The position numbers and the translations under genes are program-made. A stretch of DNA of 64,000 nt from positions 7,035,001-7,099,000 of the forward strand of contig NZ_CP108093.1 of assembly GCF_036188265.1 (NCBI RefSeq), written 5' to 3'. The stretch is from Streptomyces sp. NBC_00247. GTDB lineage: Bacteria > Actinomycetota > Actinomycetes > Streptomycetales > Streptomycetaceae. Each line of letters opens with the position of its first letter. Within the stretch, counting starts at the first letter, position 1. Below the pieces are notes generated by a model, which was not told where the DNA came from, searched no databases, and saw only the letters and a list, made by a program, of their open reading frames with translations. This document shows, one piece after another, positions 7,305-15,846 of the stretch.

Positions 7305-8183
7305 GTGACGGGACAGAGCGGATGGCGCTTCACGGACGACCGGGGCAGGGTCGCGGAGACGGAAAGGCAACCCGGCCGGGTGCTGGCGTACGTCCAGGCG
7401 GGCGCCACGCTGTGGGACTTGGGCGTCCGCTCCTGGGGTGTCTTCGGATCCGGCCACGACGGCGCCGAGATCGACCGGGCGAAGGCGGGGGAGCTCCCGC
7501 CGGACGAGGTGGTCTACCTGGGGGCGGGCGCCGCCCTCGACGTGGACACCTTGCTGCGGGGATCGCCGGACCTCGTGGTGGCGGTCAGTTACGGCGGGGG
7601 CCAGGTGTACGGACTCGACCCCGACACCGCCAAGCACCTGGAGGAACACGTCCCGGTGGTCGTGATCGACGTCGGCCGCTCGCGCACGCTCGCCGGTACC
7701 TCCGACCGCTTCGCCGAGCTGGCCCGCTCGCTCGGCTCGGCCGCGACCGCCGGTGCGGAGGCGGAACTCGAAGCCGCGCGGGCCCGGCTGCGCGAGGCGG
7801 TTCCGGCCGGCGTCCGGGTGGTGGCGCTCTCCCCGGCCGACCAGGACCAGGCGTACGTGGCACGGCCCGCCCTCTGGCCCGAACTGGCGGCCCTGGACGA
7901 GCTGGGCCTCGGCCTCGTCGATCCGCCGCCCGGCCCGGGCGTCAACTGGCACACCGCGCCCTGGGCCGAGGTGGCCGCACTCGCACCCCGGATCCTGCTG
8001 ACGGACGTCCGGGTCAACGCGGCACCGCTGAGCGCCCTCCGCGACCAGCCGGACTGGGCGGCGCTGCTCGACGCCGGGACGCTCGTCGTGCCGTGGAACC
8101 CGGAACCGCTGTGCAGCCCGCACGCGCACGCCCGCTTCCTCTCGACGGTCGCCGACGCCCTGGACTCCGTACGCGCGGACTGA
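7305..8183 (+). CDS. Signal-less TroA/FecB-type substrate-binding-protein homologue
   Basis: A 292-residue protein following the helical-backbone binding-protein fold: RVLAYVQAGATLWDLGVRSWGVFGSG, then LRGSPDLVVAVSYGGG, HVPVVVIDVG, FAELARSLG and the C-lobe segment LDAGTLVVPWNPEPLCSPHAH. Relatives are lipoproteins that deliver siderophores or corrinoids to ABC importers. Here there is no signal peptide or lipobox, so the protein should be cytoplasmic. GTG 7305 is chosen for GAGGGG at optimal spacing; GTG 7296 is in frame. It has no permease neighbour and is followed by its own terminator. The ligand is unknown. Confidence 0.75.
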   Translation: MTGQSGWRFTDDRGRVAETERQPGRVLAYVQAGATLWDLGVRSWGVFGSGHDGAEIDRAKAGELPPDEVVYLGAGAALDVDTLLRGSPDLVVAVSYGGGQVYGLDPDTAKHLEEHVPVVVIDVGRSRTLAGTSDRFAELARSLGSAATAGAEAELEAARARLREAVPAGVRVVALSPADQDQAYVARPALWPELAALDELGLGLVDPPPGPGVNWHTAPWAEVAALAPRILLTDVRVNAAPLSALRDQPDWAALLDAGTLVVPWNPEPLCSPHAHARFLSTVADALDSVRAD

Positions 8184-8201
8184 GAGGCGGCCGTCGCGCG
8201 G

Positions 8202-8248
8202 ACGGCGGGAGCCCGGCCCCTCGGGGATCAGGGGCCGGGCTCCGCCGT
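8202..8248. terminator. Bidirectional terminator hairpin
   Basis: GGAGCCCGGCCCCT (8208-8221) pairs perfectly with 8230-8243 around an 8-base loop, and the stem continues through ACGGC/GCCGT past a one-base bulge. It lies between the convergent binding-protein-like gene and the large secreted gene. Confidence 0.8.
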
Positions 8249-8278
8249 GCGTGCGGTGGCCGTTCACCGGCCGGGTGG

Positions 8279-11200
8279 TCAGCCGACGGCGACCCAGGGG
8301 CCGTAGGGGTCGCCCGGAGCCTGGTTGCGGGTGTACCACTTCGCCCGGTACGTCCTGCCCTGGTGGACCGCCACGTCGTCGGTCCGGAAGATCCTCGACG
8401 CGGTCCAGACGGCGGTGCCGTCCTCGGTGAGGGCGATCTCCTGCCAAGGGCCGTACGGGTCGCCGGGCGCCTGGTTCCGGGTCCACCAGGACGCCTGGTA
8501 GAGGGCGCCGCCGTAGCTCACCGAGTCGCCGGTGTCGTAGACCTCCGCGGGGCTCCAGGCCGTCGGCACGACGCCGGCGATCTCGACGAGGGCGGGCAGG
8601 GTGACGGTGAAGCCCCACTCGTCCGTGGCCTTCACGGTGACCGGATAGCGGCCGGGCGTCAGGGGCTTGACGGCCGTCAGGTCGGCGCGGACGGTGCCCG
8701 GGACATCGAGCACCGGCTGCAGCCGGGCCAGCACGGCGGCCTCGTCCACGGTGTCGCCCGCGGTGAAGGCGGCCGTCGTGGCCGACAGGACCAGACCTGG
8801 ACGCGGAGCGACGCGCACCGTCACCGCCACCGGGTCGGACGTGTAGCGGCCGTGGACGGCGGTGATCAGGACGGTGTACCAGCCGGGCTCGGCGAAGTCG
8901 ACGCCGGAGAGGTCGGCCCGCAGGGCCGCCTCGGCCGGGTCGGTGGTGACCCCGGCGCCGGCGAGGAACGCGGCGGCGTCCACCGGTCCGTGCCCGGCCT
9001 GGTAGGCGACGGTGTGCTTGTCCACCGAGACGACCGGAAGCTCCGGGGCGGGGGCGGTGTCACTCTCGCCGAGGGTGAAGGTGGTGACGGCGGCGGCGTG
9101 GTCGCTCGCCCAGGAGTTGTCCGCCACTTCGTCCTCGGAGGGCCGGCCGACGGTCAGCGCGTGCGCCTCGTCGACGTGCAGGCCGTCGCCCTGGTACCAG
9201 ACGTAGTCGATGCGGTCCTGCGGCTCGTCCTTGCCGTTGGCGTGGGCGGAGGTGACCGGGGACCAGGTGTTCCCCGGGTCGGTGTCCGGGTCGGGGTTGG
9301 CGACGCGGTAGGAGTCGGTCAGACCGAGGCTCGTGAAGACGTCCGGCACCGGCCAGTCCACCGCCCCGGCGTCGCAGTGCGAGCCGCCGGTGGACGCGGT
9401 CCAGTCGTCGGCCGAGGGGGAGGCCAGGTCGCCGAGGAGCAGCACCGGGGTGTCGCCGGAGAGGTCGGCCGCCATCTTCTGCGCCACGGCGCGGGCCTGG
9501 GCGTGACGCGTGGTGGTCCGTTCGTGCGCCGCGAGATCGGTGGCCCCGTCGAAGCAGGCGCGGTAGGGGCCGTAGTCGGCCTCGTCGAGGTGGGTGTTCC
9601 ACACCCGCACCGGGATTCCGCCCACGTCCAGGGTGACGGCGGCGGCCGGGGCGGCACCGGTCGGGGCGACCCGGTCCGCGTCGGCGATCGGGTGGGCGGA
9701 GACGATGCCCAGGTCGCCGGAGGCGTAGACGTCCCAGCCGAGGGCGGCGCCGACCTCGCGGGCCATCGCCGCGCCGCCGTCCTGGAACCCGGCGAGCGTG
9801 ATGCCCTGGGTGGCGATCACGGCGACGTTCTTGGCGACCGCGTCGGTGACGTGGCTGCCGCCGTCCCAGGCGTTCCAGGACGCGCTCTGCAGTTGTGGTG
9901 CCGCGCCGGCCGCCGAGACCGGGACCTGGAGGAGGATGTCGGCGGTGGTCGTGCCGTCGGTCGCCTCCACGCTGAGCGCGCCCTCGTCCTGCGGGACCTC
10001 GGCGGGGGAGGTGCCGGTGACGACGCCGTCGGTGCTCACGTCCAGCCAGGAATCCCCGGAGACCTTGCTGAAGACGGGCCTGTCCCCGCCCGGCCGCGTC
10101 CAGCCCGCCTTCCACAGTCCGGCGAGCGGCTGGCGTACGACGGTGGAGACGGGCGCGGCGGGCAGCCGGAACGTGTCGGTCATGAAGCCGGTGGTGCCCG
10201 GCGGACCCAGCTTGGTGAGCCGGAGATCGTCGAAGGAGACCGCCGCGGAGTCCAGGTACAGGCCCGTGACACCCGTGGCGGTGCGGGGGAGGGGCACACC
10301 GGCGAGGACGAGCCGGTCGTCGACGGAGAGGTTGGCGGTGGTGCCGTGCACCTCCAGCGCGAGGTGCACGTCGGTGCCCATTCCCAGGTCGGCGCCGAGC
10401 GGTGCGCCGGCGAGGGCCGAGACCGTGGTGGGCGACTGGACGAAGGCGCGGACGCCGTCGGCCGCCGTGGTGCCGCTGCGGACCGCGAACGCCGGGAAGG
10501 GGCGCACCCCGTCGACGGGGGTGTCCGCGATCAGCGCGAACCACGGGTCGTCCGGCCGCAGCACCTGGTCGAAGCGGGCGGTGGTTTCCAGAAGGTAGTC
10601 GTCCAGATGCGGCCCGAAGGTCAGCACCGGCTGGTCACCGGCGGCGGGCGAACGGCCGGTCAGCCGTCCGCCGGCCACCGTCCAGGGCTCCGATCCGGTG
10701 GCCTGGTTCCAGCAGTCGAGCGCGTCGGCCCCGGAGAAGTCCTCGTCCAGGACGACCGTGCCGACCGGGGCGTCGACCGCGCCGGTGACGCCGTCCTCGT
10801 AGGCGGTGCAGTCGGACGCTCCGGCGGGCGGGGCGCTGTTCACGGCGGAGAAGGCGGCGACCTGAGCGGCCGTCAGCGCGCCGGTCCACACGTCGGCGGT
10901 GGAGATGCTGACGGGCGAGGGGGTCTCGATGCCGCCGGCGGACGCCGAGTCGGCGCCCAGGGTCCAGTTCTGCGCGCCGGACGCGGGGACGGTGAGCGCG
11001 CCCGGCGCCGCCGTGGCCGAGGTGAGCACGCCGTCCACGTACAGCTTGACGTTCTGGCCGTCCCAGGTGGCCACCGCGTCGTACCAGCGGCCGGCGACGA
11101 TCGGGGCGTGGGTGTACTTGTACCCTCCGGCGTTCACCGAGAACGCCAGTTGCCCGCTGTCGATCTGGAGGTCGGCCCCACCGGACTGGGCGTTCGAGCA

Positions 11201-11611
11201 GATCGCCTTCTGCCCGGTGGCAGGGACCGTGGCGCCGTTCCAGCGGAAGCGGCACCCGACGGTGAACCCGCCGGTGAGCTTGGACCACTGGCCGGCGAAC
11301 GGATAGGTGTACGCGTCCGAGGTGCCGTTGAAGGTGGCCACCGGCTTGCCGGCGCCCGGGTCGTTGGTGATCTGCGGTGCGCCTTTGACCACGGGCGCGA
11401 GTTGCCGGGCGCGGTCGGCCGGGGTGCGGTCGGTGAAGTCGACGGCGAGGACGTCGGGGGAAGGTGCCTCGTCGGCCGTCGTGGCGGTCGCGGTGGCCTG
11501 CGGGACGGGTGTCGCCGCTGCCGCCGGCCCCGCGAGCAGGGTGGTGGGGGTGAACAGCAGGACCCAAGCGGCCGCCAGTCGGGCGGCGTGGTGACGGGTG
11601 CGCGATCTCAT
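8279..11611 (-). CDS. Secreted LamG / endonuclease-exonuclease-phosphatase multidomain protein
   Basis: A 1,110-residue exported protein with signal AAAWVLLFTPTTLLAGPAAA. Residues about 55-260 form a concanavalin-like LamG domain (KLYVDGVLTSATA, WTLGADS). A second lectin-like segment follows (about 285-450). Residues about 560-840 are an endonuclease/exonuclease/phosphatase domain with NTHLDEADYGPY, LLLGDLASPSADDW, DRIDYVWYQGDG and SDHAAAV. Two Ig-like segments follow. The C-terminus has two chitin/cellulose-binding-like modules, each with TRNQAPGDPYGPW. It probably degrades extracellular nucleic acid or a phosphodiester substrate while bound to polysaccharide. It starts 11 bases after the phospholipase stop, in one operon. 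Confidence 0.85.
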   Translation of the reverse strand: MRSRTRHHAARLAAAWVLLFTPTTLLAGPAAAATPVPQATATATTADEAPSPDVLAVDFTDRTPADRARQLAPVVKGAPQITNDPGAGKPVATFNGTSDAYTYPFAGQWSKLTGGFTVGCRFRWNGATVPATGQKAICSNAQSGGADLQIDSGQLAFSVNAGGYKYTHAPIVAGRWYDAVATWDGQNVKLYVDGVLTSATAAPGALTVPASGAQNWTLGADSASAGGIETPSPVSISTADVWTGALTAAQVAAFSAVNSAPPAGASDCTAYEDGVTGAVDAPVGTVVLDEDFSGADALDCWNQATGSEPWTVAGGRLTGRSPAAGDQPVLTFGPHLDDYLLETTARFDQVLRPDDPWFALIADTPVDGVRPFPAFAVRSGTTAADGVRAFVQSPTTVSALAGAPLGADLGMGTDVHLALEVHGTTANLSVDDRLVLAGVPLPRTATGVTGLYLDSAAVSFDDLRLTKLGPPGTTGFMTDTFRLPAAPVSTVVRQPLAGLWKAGWTRPGGDRPVFSKVSGDSWLDVSTDGVVTGTSPAEVPQDEGALSVEATDGTTTADILLQVPVSAAGAAPQLQSASWNAWDGGSHVTDAVAKNVAVIATQGITLAGFQDGGAAMAREVGAALGWDVYASGDLGIVSAHPIADADRVAPTGAAPAAAVTLDVGGIPVRVWNTHLDEADYGPYRACFDGATDLAAHERTTTRHAQARAVAQKMAADLSGDTPVLLLGDLASPSADDWTASTGGSHCDAGAVDWPVPDVFTSLGLTDSYRVANPDPDTDPGNTWSPVTSAHANGKDEPQDRIDYVWYQGDGLHVDEAHALTVGRPSEDEVADNSWASDHAAAVTTFTLGESDTAPAPELPVVSVDKHTVAYQAGHGPVDAAAFLAGAGVTTDPAEAALRADLSGVDFAEPGWYTVLITAVHGRYTSDPVAVTVRVAPRPGLVLSATTAAFTAGDTVDEAAVLARLQPVLDVPGTVRADLTAVKPLTPGRYPVTVKATDEWGFTVTLPALVEIAGVVPTAWSPAEVYDTGDSVSYGGALYQASWWTRNQAPGDPYGPWQEIALTEDGTAVWTASRIFRTDDVAVHQGRTYRAKWYTRNQAPGDPYGPWVAVG

Positions 11612-11622
11612 GTTCCCGCTCC

Positions 11623-13749
11623 TCAGACCGTCGCCACGCGACCGGCGTACCGCTGGGTCCAGCCGGTACCGGTGTCGGCGGTGACGACCACGTCGTAGTA
11701 CCCGAGCCGGGTCGGCCAGTCGACGGTGGTGGCGGCTTGGCCGGCGACGCTGTACGTCTGGACGCCGCCGAGGTGGTCGTGGGCGGTGAGGGTGTAGCGG
11801 ACCGGCTTGGTGCCGTCGTTGCGCAGGATCAGGCGCACCTCGGCCTCCTTGCCGGGGACCAGCTCGGTGTCCACACGCGGTACGGGGATGTTCTTCTGCG
11901 TCGCGGGGACGATCCGGCCGGCGAAGGAGCGTACGAAGCCGTCGGGGCCGTACACGGAGAAGGCGTACTTCCCGTCGGTCTTGCGGGCGTCCCAGGTGTG
12001 TGTGCGCGGGGCGGCGGCGGAGACCGTGTAGGGGGTGTTGGTGAACGGCAGGTACTTGTCGGGGAAGGCCTGGAGGCTGACCGCCTTGCCGGCCGGGCCG
12101 CCGGTCAGCGTCATGGTGGCGGTCACCGTGCCCGCGGAGCGGTTCTCGGTGAGCGTGGCGTGCGGGTGGAAGGAGAGCCCGCGCGGCTTCATCCGGTCCG
12201 CGGACAGCGGCGGGGGCGTGCCGTCGACCGGGTCGGCGATGTCGACCGGGCCGGGCTGCGGGTGTGCGAAGTCGATGGCGCTGGTCAGGTCGCCGGAGAC
12301 GGAACGCCGCCAGTCGGTGATGTTCGGACAGGTGAAGGGCTTGCCGAGGTGGGCGGCCCAGGTCTCCAGGAACTTCACCGTCGAGGTGTGGTCGAAGACC
12401 TCGGAGGCTACGTAACCGCCGCGCGTCCACGGCGAGACCAGCAGCATCGGCACCCGCGGGCCGAACCCGTAGGGCGTGGTGCCGGAGAACTCGCCCGCCG
12501 TGCCCGCCTCGGGGCGCGGTGGCAGGACGTGGTCGAACTTCCCGTCGTTCTCGTCGTAGGTGATGATCACCAGGGTGTGGTCCCAGATGCCGGCATTGCT
12601 CTGGAGGGTGCGGAGCACCTTGTCCATGTAACGCTCGCCGTGCACCGTGTCGAAGTCGGGGTGCTCGCTCCAGGCAGCCGGCATGACGATCCAGGAGACC
12701 TCCGGCAGCGGGTGCTCCGCGCCGGGCTCGCAGGCGGCGGAGAGGTCCCGCAGGACCGCTTCGAGGTTCGCGTCGGAGTCGTCGTCCGGTGTGGTCGTCC
12801 CGGAGTAGAGGAAGGAGTTGGCCTTCCAGACCTTGCCGGTGCCCGGCTCCAGGTCCTCGGGGGCGGCCGTGCGGGGGTCGAACGCCCGGAAGCTGTTGGT
12901 GACGTTGCAGCCGTAGTCGCCGACGAAGCCGCTCTGCAGCGCGCCGCCGAGGCCGTTGCCGCTGTTGTCGCTGTAGACCCGCCAGCCGATGCCGGCCTGC
13001 TGGAGCTGCTCGGGCACCGTCAGCCAGCCGCGCGTGTAGTTGTTCTGCCCGGCGTTGGAGGTCTCGCCGCCGGCGGTGCCGGTCATCAGGTAGTAGCGGT
13101 TGGGGATGGTCGGGCCGTGCAGTGAACAGAAGTTCATGTCGCAGACGGTGTACTGGCTCGCCAGCGAGTACATCCACGGCATGTGGTCGGGGGTGTAATA
13201 GCGCATGCAGCTGGCGCCCTTGTCCTGCACCCAGGTGTTCCAGCGGCCTTCGTTCGCGCCGTAGAAGTTGTGGTTGTCGCCCCAGGTCGCGGTCGAGGCG
13301 GAGGGTGCGACGACGGTGCCGTTCGCGTCGCGCTGCTGGAAGACGCTCGTGCCGTCCTGGAAGGTCAGCGCCTGCTTGTCGTCGTGCCCGCGCACGCCGG
13401 GGAGCTTGCCGAGGTAGTGGTCGAAGGAACGGTTCTCCTGCATCAGGATCACCACGTGCTTCAGGTCCGAGATGTCGCCCGTGTAGCCCGCGGGCAGGAC
13501 GTACTCGGCCGCTTCGGCGCCGGGCGCGGCGGCGGCCTGGGCGACGGAGCCGGTGGCGAGCGCGCCGAGCGCGACGGCGGCACCCCGCAGCATCGACCTC
13601 CGGGAGAGCCGGAGTCCGGCGGCGGGCCCGGGCGCGGTTTCTGCGGGCGCCTGGCCGACGGGTTCCCGCACCGCGCATTCGGGTTCCGTGAACGTCTGTT
13701 CCGGGCACAGGGGTTCGGTGAGCGGGGTCTCGGCCGTGGCGAGCGTCAT
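11623..13749 (-). CDS. Secreted phospholipase C-family phosphoesterase (Tat exported)
   Basis: A 708-residue protein. After about 50 residues comes a twin-arginine signal (LSRRSMLRGAAVALGALATG). The phosphoesterase domain begins KHVVILMQENRSFDHYLGKL, the signature of bacterial non-hemolytic phospholipase C and acid phosphatases (PF04185), and continues through LHGPTIPNRYYLMTG, IITYDENDGKFDHV and YGFGPRVPMLLVSPWTRGG. Two C-terminal beta domains of the phospholipase C type (DUF756) end the protein. GGAGG precedes the ATG. It should hydrolyse phosphodiesters, perhaps phosphatidylcholine, outside the cell. First gene of an operon with the LamG/EEP protein, which suggests a shared phosphate-scavenging role. 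Confidence 0.92.
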   Translation of the reverse strand: MTLATAETPLTEPLCPEQTFTEPECAVREPVGQAPAETAPGPAAGLRLSRRSMLRGAAVALGALATGSVAQAAAAPGAEAAEYVLPAGYTGDISDLKHVVILMQENRSFDHYLGKLPGVRGHDDKQALTFQDGTSVFQQRDANGTVVAPSASTATWGDNHNFYGANEGRWNTWVQDKGASCMRYYTPDHMPWMYSLASQYTVCDMNFCSLHGPTIPNRYYLMTGTAGGETSNAGQNNYTRGWLTVPEQLQQAGIGWRVYSDNSGNGLGGALQSGFVGDYGCNVTNSFRAFDPRTAAPEDLEPGTGKVWKANSFLYSGTTTPDDDSDANLEAVLRDLSAACEPGAEHPLPEVSWIVMPAAWSEHPDFDTVHGERYMDKVLRTLQSNAGIWDHTLVIITYDENDGKFDHVLPPRPEAGTAGEFSGTTPYGFGPRVPMLLVSPWTRGGYVASEVFDHTSTVKFLETWAAHLGKPFTCPNITDWRRSVSGDLTSAIDFAHPQPGPVDIADPVDGTPPPLSADRMKPRGLSFHPHATLTENRSAGTVTATMTLTGGPAGKAVSLQAFPDKYLPFTNTPYTVSAAAPRTHTWDARKTDGKYAFSVYGPDGFVRSFAGRIVPATQKNIPVPRVDTELVPGKEAEVRLILRNDGTKPVRYTLTAHDHLGGVQTYSVAGQAATTVDWPTRLGYYDVVVTADTGTGWTQRYAGRVATV

Positions 13750-14293
13750 CAAGAGCCTCCGGGGGGAGAGGGGTTCGGTGGTGCGCGCACACCGCAGCGT
13801 GTCCGGCCGCGGCCGACCGGGACCGGGCCCCCGCGGTCGTCCTCTCCCCGAGTCGGAGGACCGGTGGCACCGGTGCCGGGACGACGTGCGCACGGGCCCG
13901 GACCGGGCGGGCCACGGACGGCACCGGTCCACGATGTGTGCTCGCGAGAACGTAGTGGCGTGAGATGAACTCCCGGCGACCGTGCGCGGATGACCGGTGC
14001 ACCGGCCGGTGATGATCTTGTTGTGCTGTGTTCGTCGCGTGCTGCCGCCCGCGTGGCGGGTCGAGGGCGCGGCGGGCTGCCGCCGCTCCGGCGGCCCGGA
14101 GGCTCACCGTCCGTGTCGCCCGTGTCGCCGCCCGGGCCGCGGGCCGCCCGTGCGCGCCCCGTACGGACGGTCAGGGATCGCGTCCCGGCGCCGGGCTGGC
14201 GAAAGTGGTCAGAACCGGGCATCCGCCCCGCCCTTCCGGCCGGAAGAGGGGGGTGGGACCAGCCGTCCGACCCTCCACCTCCGGGAGCCAGCC
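13750..14293. other. Gene-free interval upstream of the phospholipase and rpmE2
   Basis: About 540 bases between divergent genes with no convincing coding frame. It must carry promoters in both directions. A single PHO-box-like half (GTTCATCTCAC on the minus strand, 13960-13970) is seen upstream of the phospholipase gene, but no clear second repeat. No Zur-like palindrome was found ahead of rpmE2. Confidence 0.5.
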
Positions 14294-14557
14294 ATGCAGA
14301 AGGACAAGCACCCCGACTACCGCCCCGTCGTGTTCCGCGACCAGTCGGCCGGATACGCCTTCCTCACGCGGTCCACCGCGTCCAGCGAGAAGACCATCGC
14401 ATGGGACGACGGCCACACCTACCCGGTCGTCGACGTCGAGATCTCCGCCGAGAGCCACCCCTTCCACACCGGCCAGGCACGCGTCGTGGACGCGGAGGGA
14501 CAGATCGCCAAGTTCGAACGGCGGTACGGAGAAGCGGGTCATGAAGACGGTTCCTGA
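14294..14557 (+). CDS. rpmE2: 50S ribosomal protein L31 type B
   Basis: An 87-residue protein beginning MQKDKHPDYRPVVFRDQSAG and containing YPVVDVEISAESHPFHTG, the L31 core. It has no cysteines, so it is the zinc-free (type B, C-minus) form, which replaces zinc-binding L31 on the large ribosomal subunit when zinc is scarce. In Streptomyces this paralogue is usually Zur-regulated, but no Zur box is obvious upstream. It stands alone, with GGGAGC before the ATG, and is divergent from the phospholipase operon. Confidence 0.96.
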   Translation: MQKDKHPDYRPVVFRDQSAGYAFLTRSTASSEKTIAWDDGHTYPVVDVEISAESHPFHTGQARVVDAEGQIAKFERRYGEAGHEDGS

Positions 14558-14730
14558 AACTCCGGCGCTCTGTCGCGGGGTGGTCCGGGCGTTCCGGGGA
14601 GCGATGGCCGGGGCGTGTCGGCCGGGACGCACTCCGCCACCGATTGGGCCGATCTCCACTCGTACAGGCGAACGTCAGTCACTCGTTCGGCGGTATCGAA
14701 CGCATCCTCGCCGCGTGTTGCGCCGTTCGC

Positions 14731-15846
14731 ATGACAAGGTACGGGGCGATCAGGGGAGTGGGGCGACAGGTGGCGAGCGGACGTGCGGCGGCGGGCGCCG
14801 GTGGCGACGGCGTGCGTACGGCGGTGCTGGAAGGCGTCGCGGGATGGGTGCCGGGAGAGCCGGTGGGCAATGACGCGTTGCCCGAGGCGTGGGGCGTGGA
14901 CGACGCGTGGGTGCGTCGTCGTACGGGCATCGTGAGCCGGCACCGGGCCGGTCCCGGCCTCTCCACCGGCGACCTCGCCCACGAGGCGGCCCGCCGGCTC
15001 GTCGACGGGGCCGCGCCCGGACCGGTGGACGCGCTGGTGCTCGCCACGGCCACTCCCGACCACCTCTGCCCGGGCACCGCCCCCGCCCTCGCCGCCCGCC
15101 TCGGTCTCGGCACGGTCCCCGCCTTCGACATCGCGGCCGTCTGCAGCGGTTTCGTCTACGGACTCGCCGTCTGCCACGGCCTGGTCGCCTCGGGCCTCTA
15201 CCGCCGGGTCCTGCTGGTGGGCGCCGACGTCTACTCCACCTGGCTCGACCCCGGGGACCGGGCGGCCGGAGTGGTCTTCGGCGACGGGGCGGGCGCCGCG
15301 CTGATCGCCGCCGGCCGGAGCGGCGACCCCGGTGAACTCCTCGCCTTCGACCTGGGCAGCGACGGTACGGGCCGCGATCTGATCACCGTGCCCGGAGGCG
15401 GCGCCCGCGCCCGGGCCGCAGGCGGGCCGCCCGCCGAGCAGGACGCCTTCTTCCGGATGCGGGGCAGCACGGTCTACGAGCACGCCGTGCTGCGCATGGC
15501 CGCCTCCTGCCGGGCCCTCCTGGCCTCGGTGGGCTGGGAACCCGCCGACGTCGACCACTTCGTGCCGCACCAGGCCAACGGCCGCATCATGAGCGCCGTG
15601 GCCCAGCGTGTCGGCATCGGGCCGGACCGCTGCGTGACCCACGTGGACCGGGTCGGCAACACCGGTGCCGCCTCCATCCCGCTGGCGTTGGCGGACGCCG
15701 AGGGGCAGGGGCGCCTGCGCGCGGGGGACCGCGTGCTGATCACCGCGTTCGGAGGCGGACTCACCTGGGGCTCCGCGGCGCTTCGCTGGCCGGAAGCCTC
15801 GCCGACGACCACGACGGAAGGAACAGAGCATGTCGCAGTCCGCTGA
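14731..15846 (+). CDS. 3-oxoacyl-ACP synthase III (KAS III / FabH-like), cluster starter enzyme
   Basis: A 371-residue thiolase-fold enzyme of the FabH group. The catalytic triad is complete: Cys138 (AAVCSGFVYG), His280 (VPHQANGRI) and Asn310 (VGNTGAAS), numbered from ATG 14731. KAS III enzymes start chains by condensing acyl-CoA with malonyl-ACP. The first 35 residues are poor in family features, and GTG starts at 14758 or 14772 are possible. It overlaps the following KAS II gene by 17 bases, so the two are translationally coupled. It resembles pathway-specific starters such as RedP more than housekeeping FabH, judged by context rather than by residues. Confidence 0.9.
   Translation: MTRYGAIRGVGRQVASGRAAAGAGGDGVRTAVLEGVAGWVPGEPVGNDALPEAWGVDDAWVRRRTGIVSRHRAGPGLSTGDLAHEAARRLVDGAAPGPVDALVLATATPDHLCPGTAPALAARLGLGTVPAFDIAAVCSGFVYGLAVCHGLVASGLYRRVLLVGADVYSTWLDPGDRAAGVVFGDGAGAALIAAGRSGDPGELLAFDLGSDGTGRDLITVPGGGARARAAGGPPAEQDAFFRMRGSTVYEHAVLRMAASCRALLASVGWEPADVDHFVPHQANGRIMSAVAQRVGIGPDRCVTHVDRVGNTGAASIPLALADAEGQGRLRAGDRVLITAFGGGLTWGSAALRWPEASPTTTTEGTEHVAVR

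Noticed and set aside
7073..11698. A plus-strand open frame of over 1,500 codons antisense to the LamG/EEP gene
   Set aside because: Its translation is Arg/Gly/Ala/Val-rich with no domain pattern; GC-rich antisense frames commonly stay open, and the minus strand holds a clear multidomain protein.
13960..13970. PHO-box-like sequence upstream of the phospholipase operon
   Set aside because: Only one 11-base unit resembles the consensus; without a second good repeat the match is weak.
14000..14293. Zur operator expected before rpmE2
   Set aside because: No A/T-rich palindrome of the Zur type was found in the upstream region.
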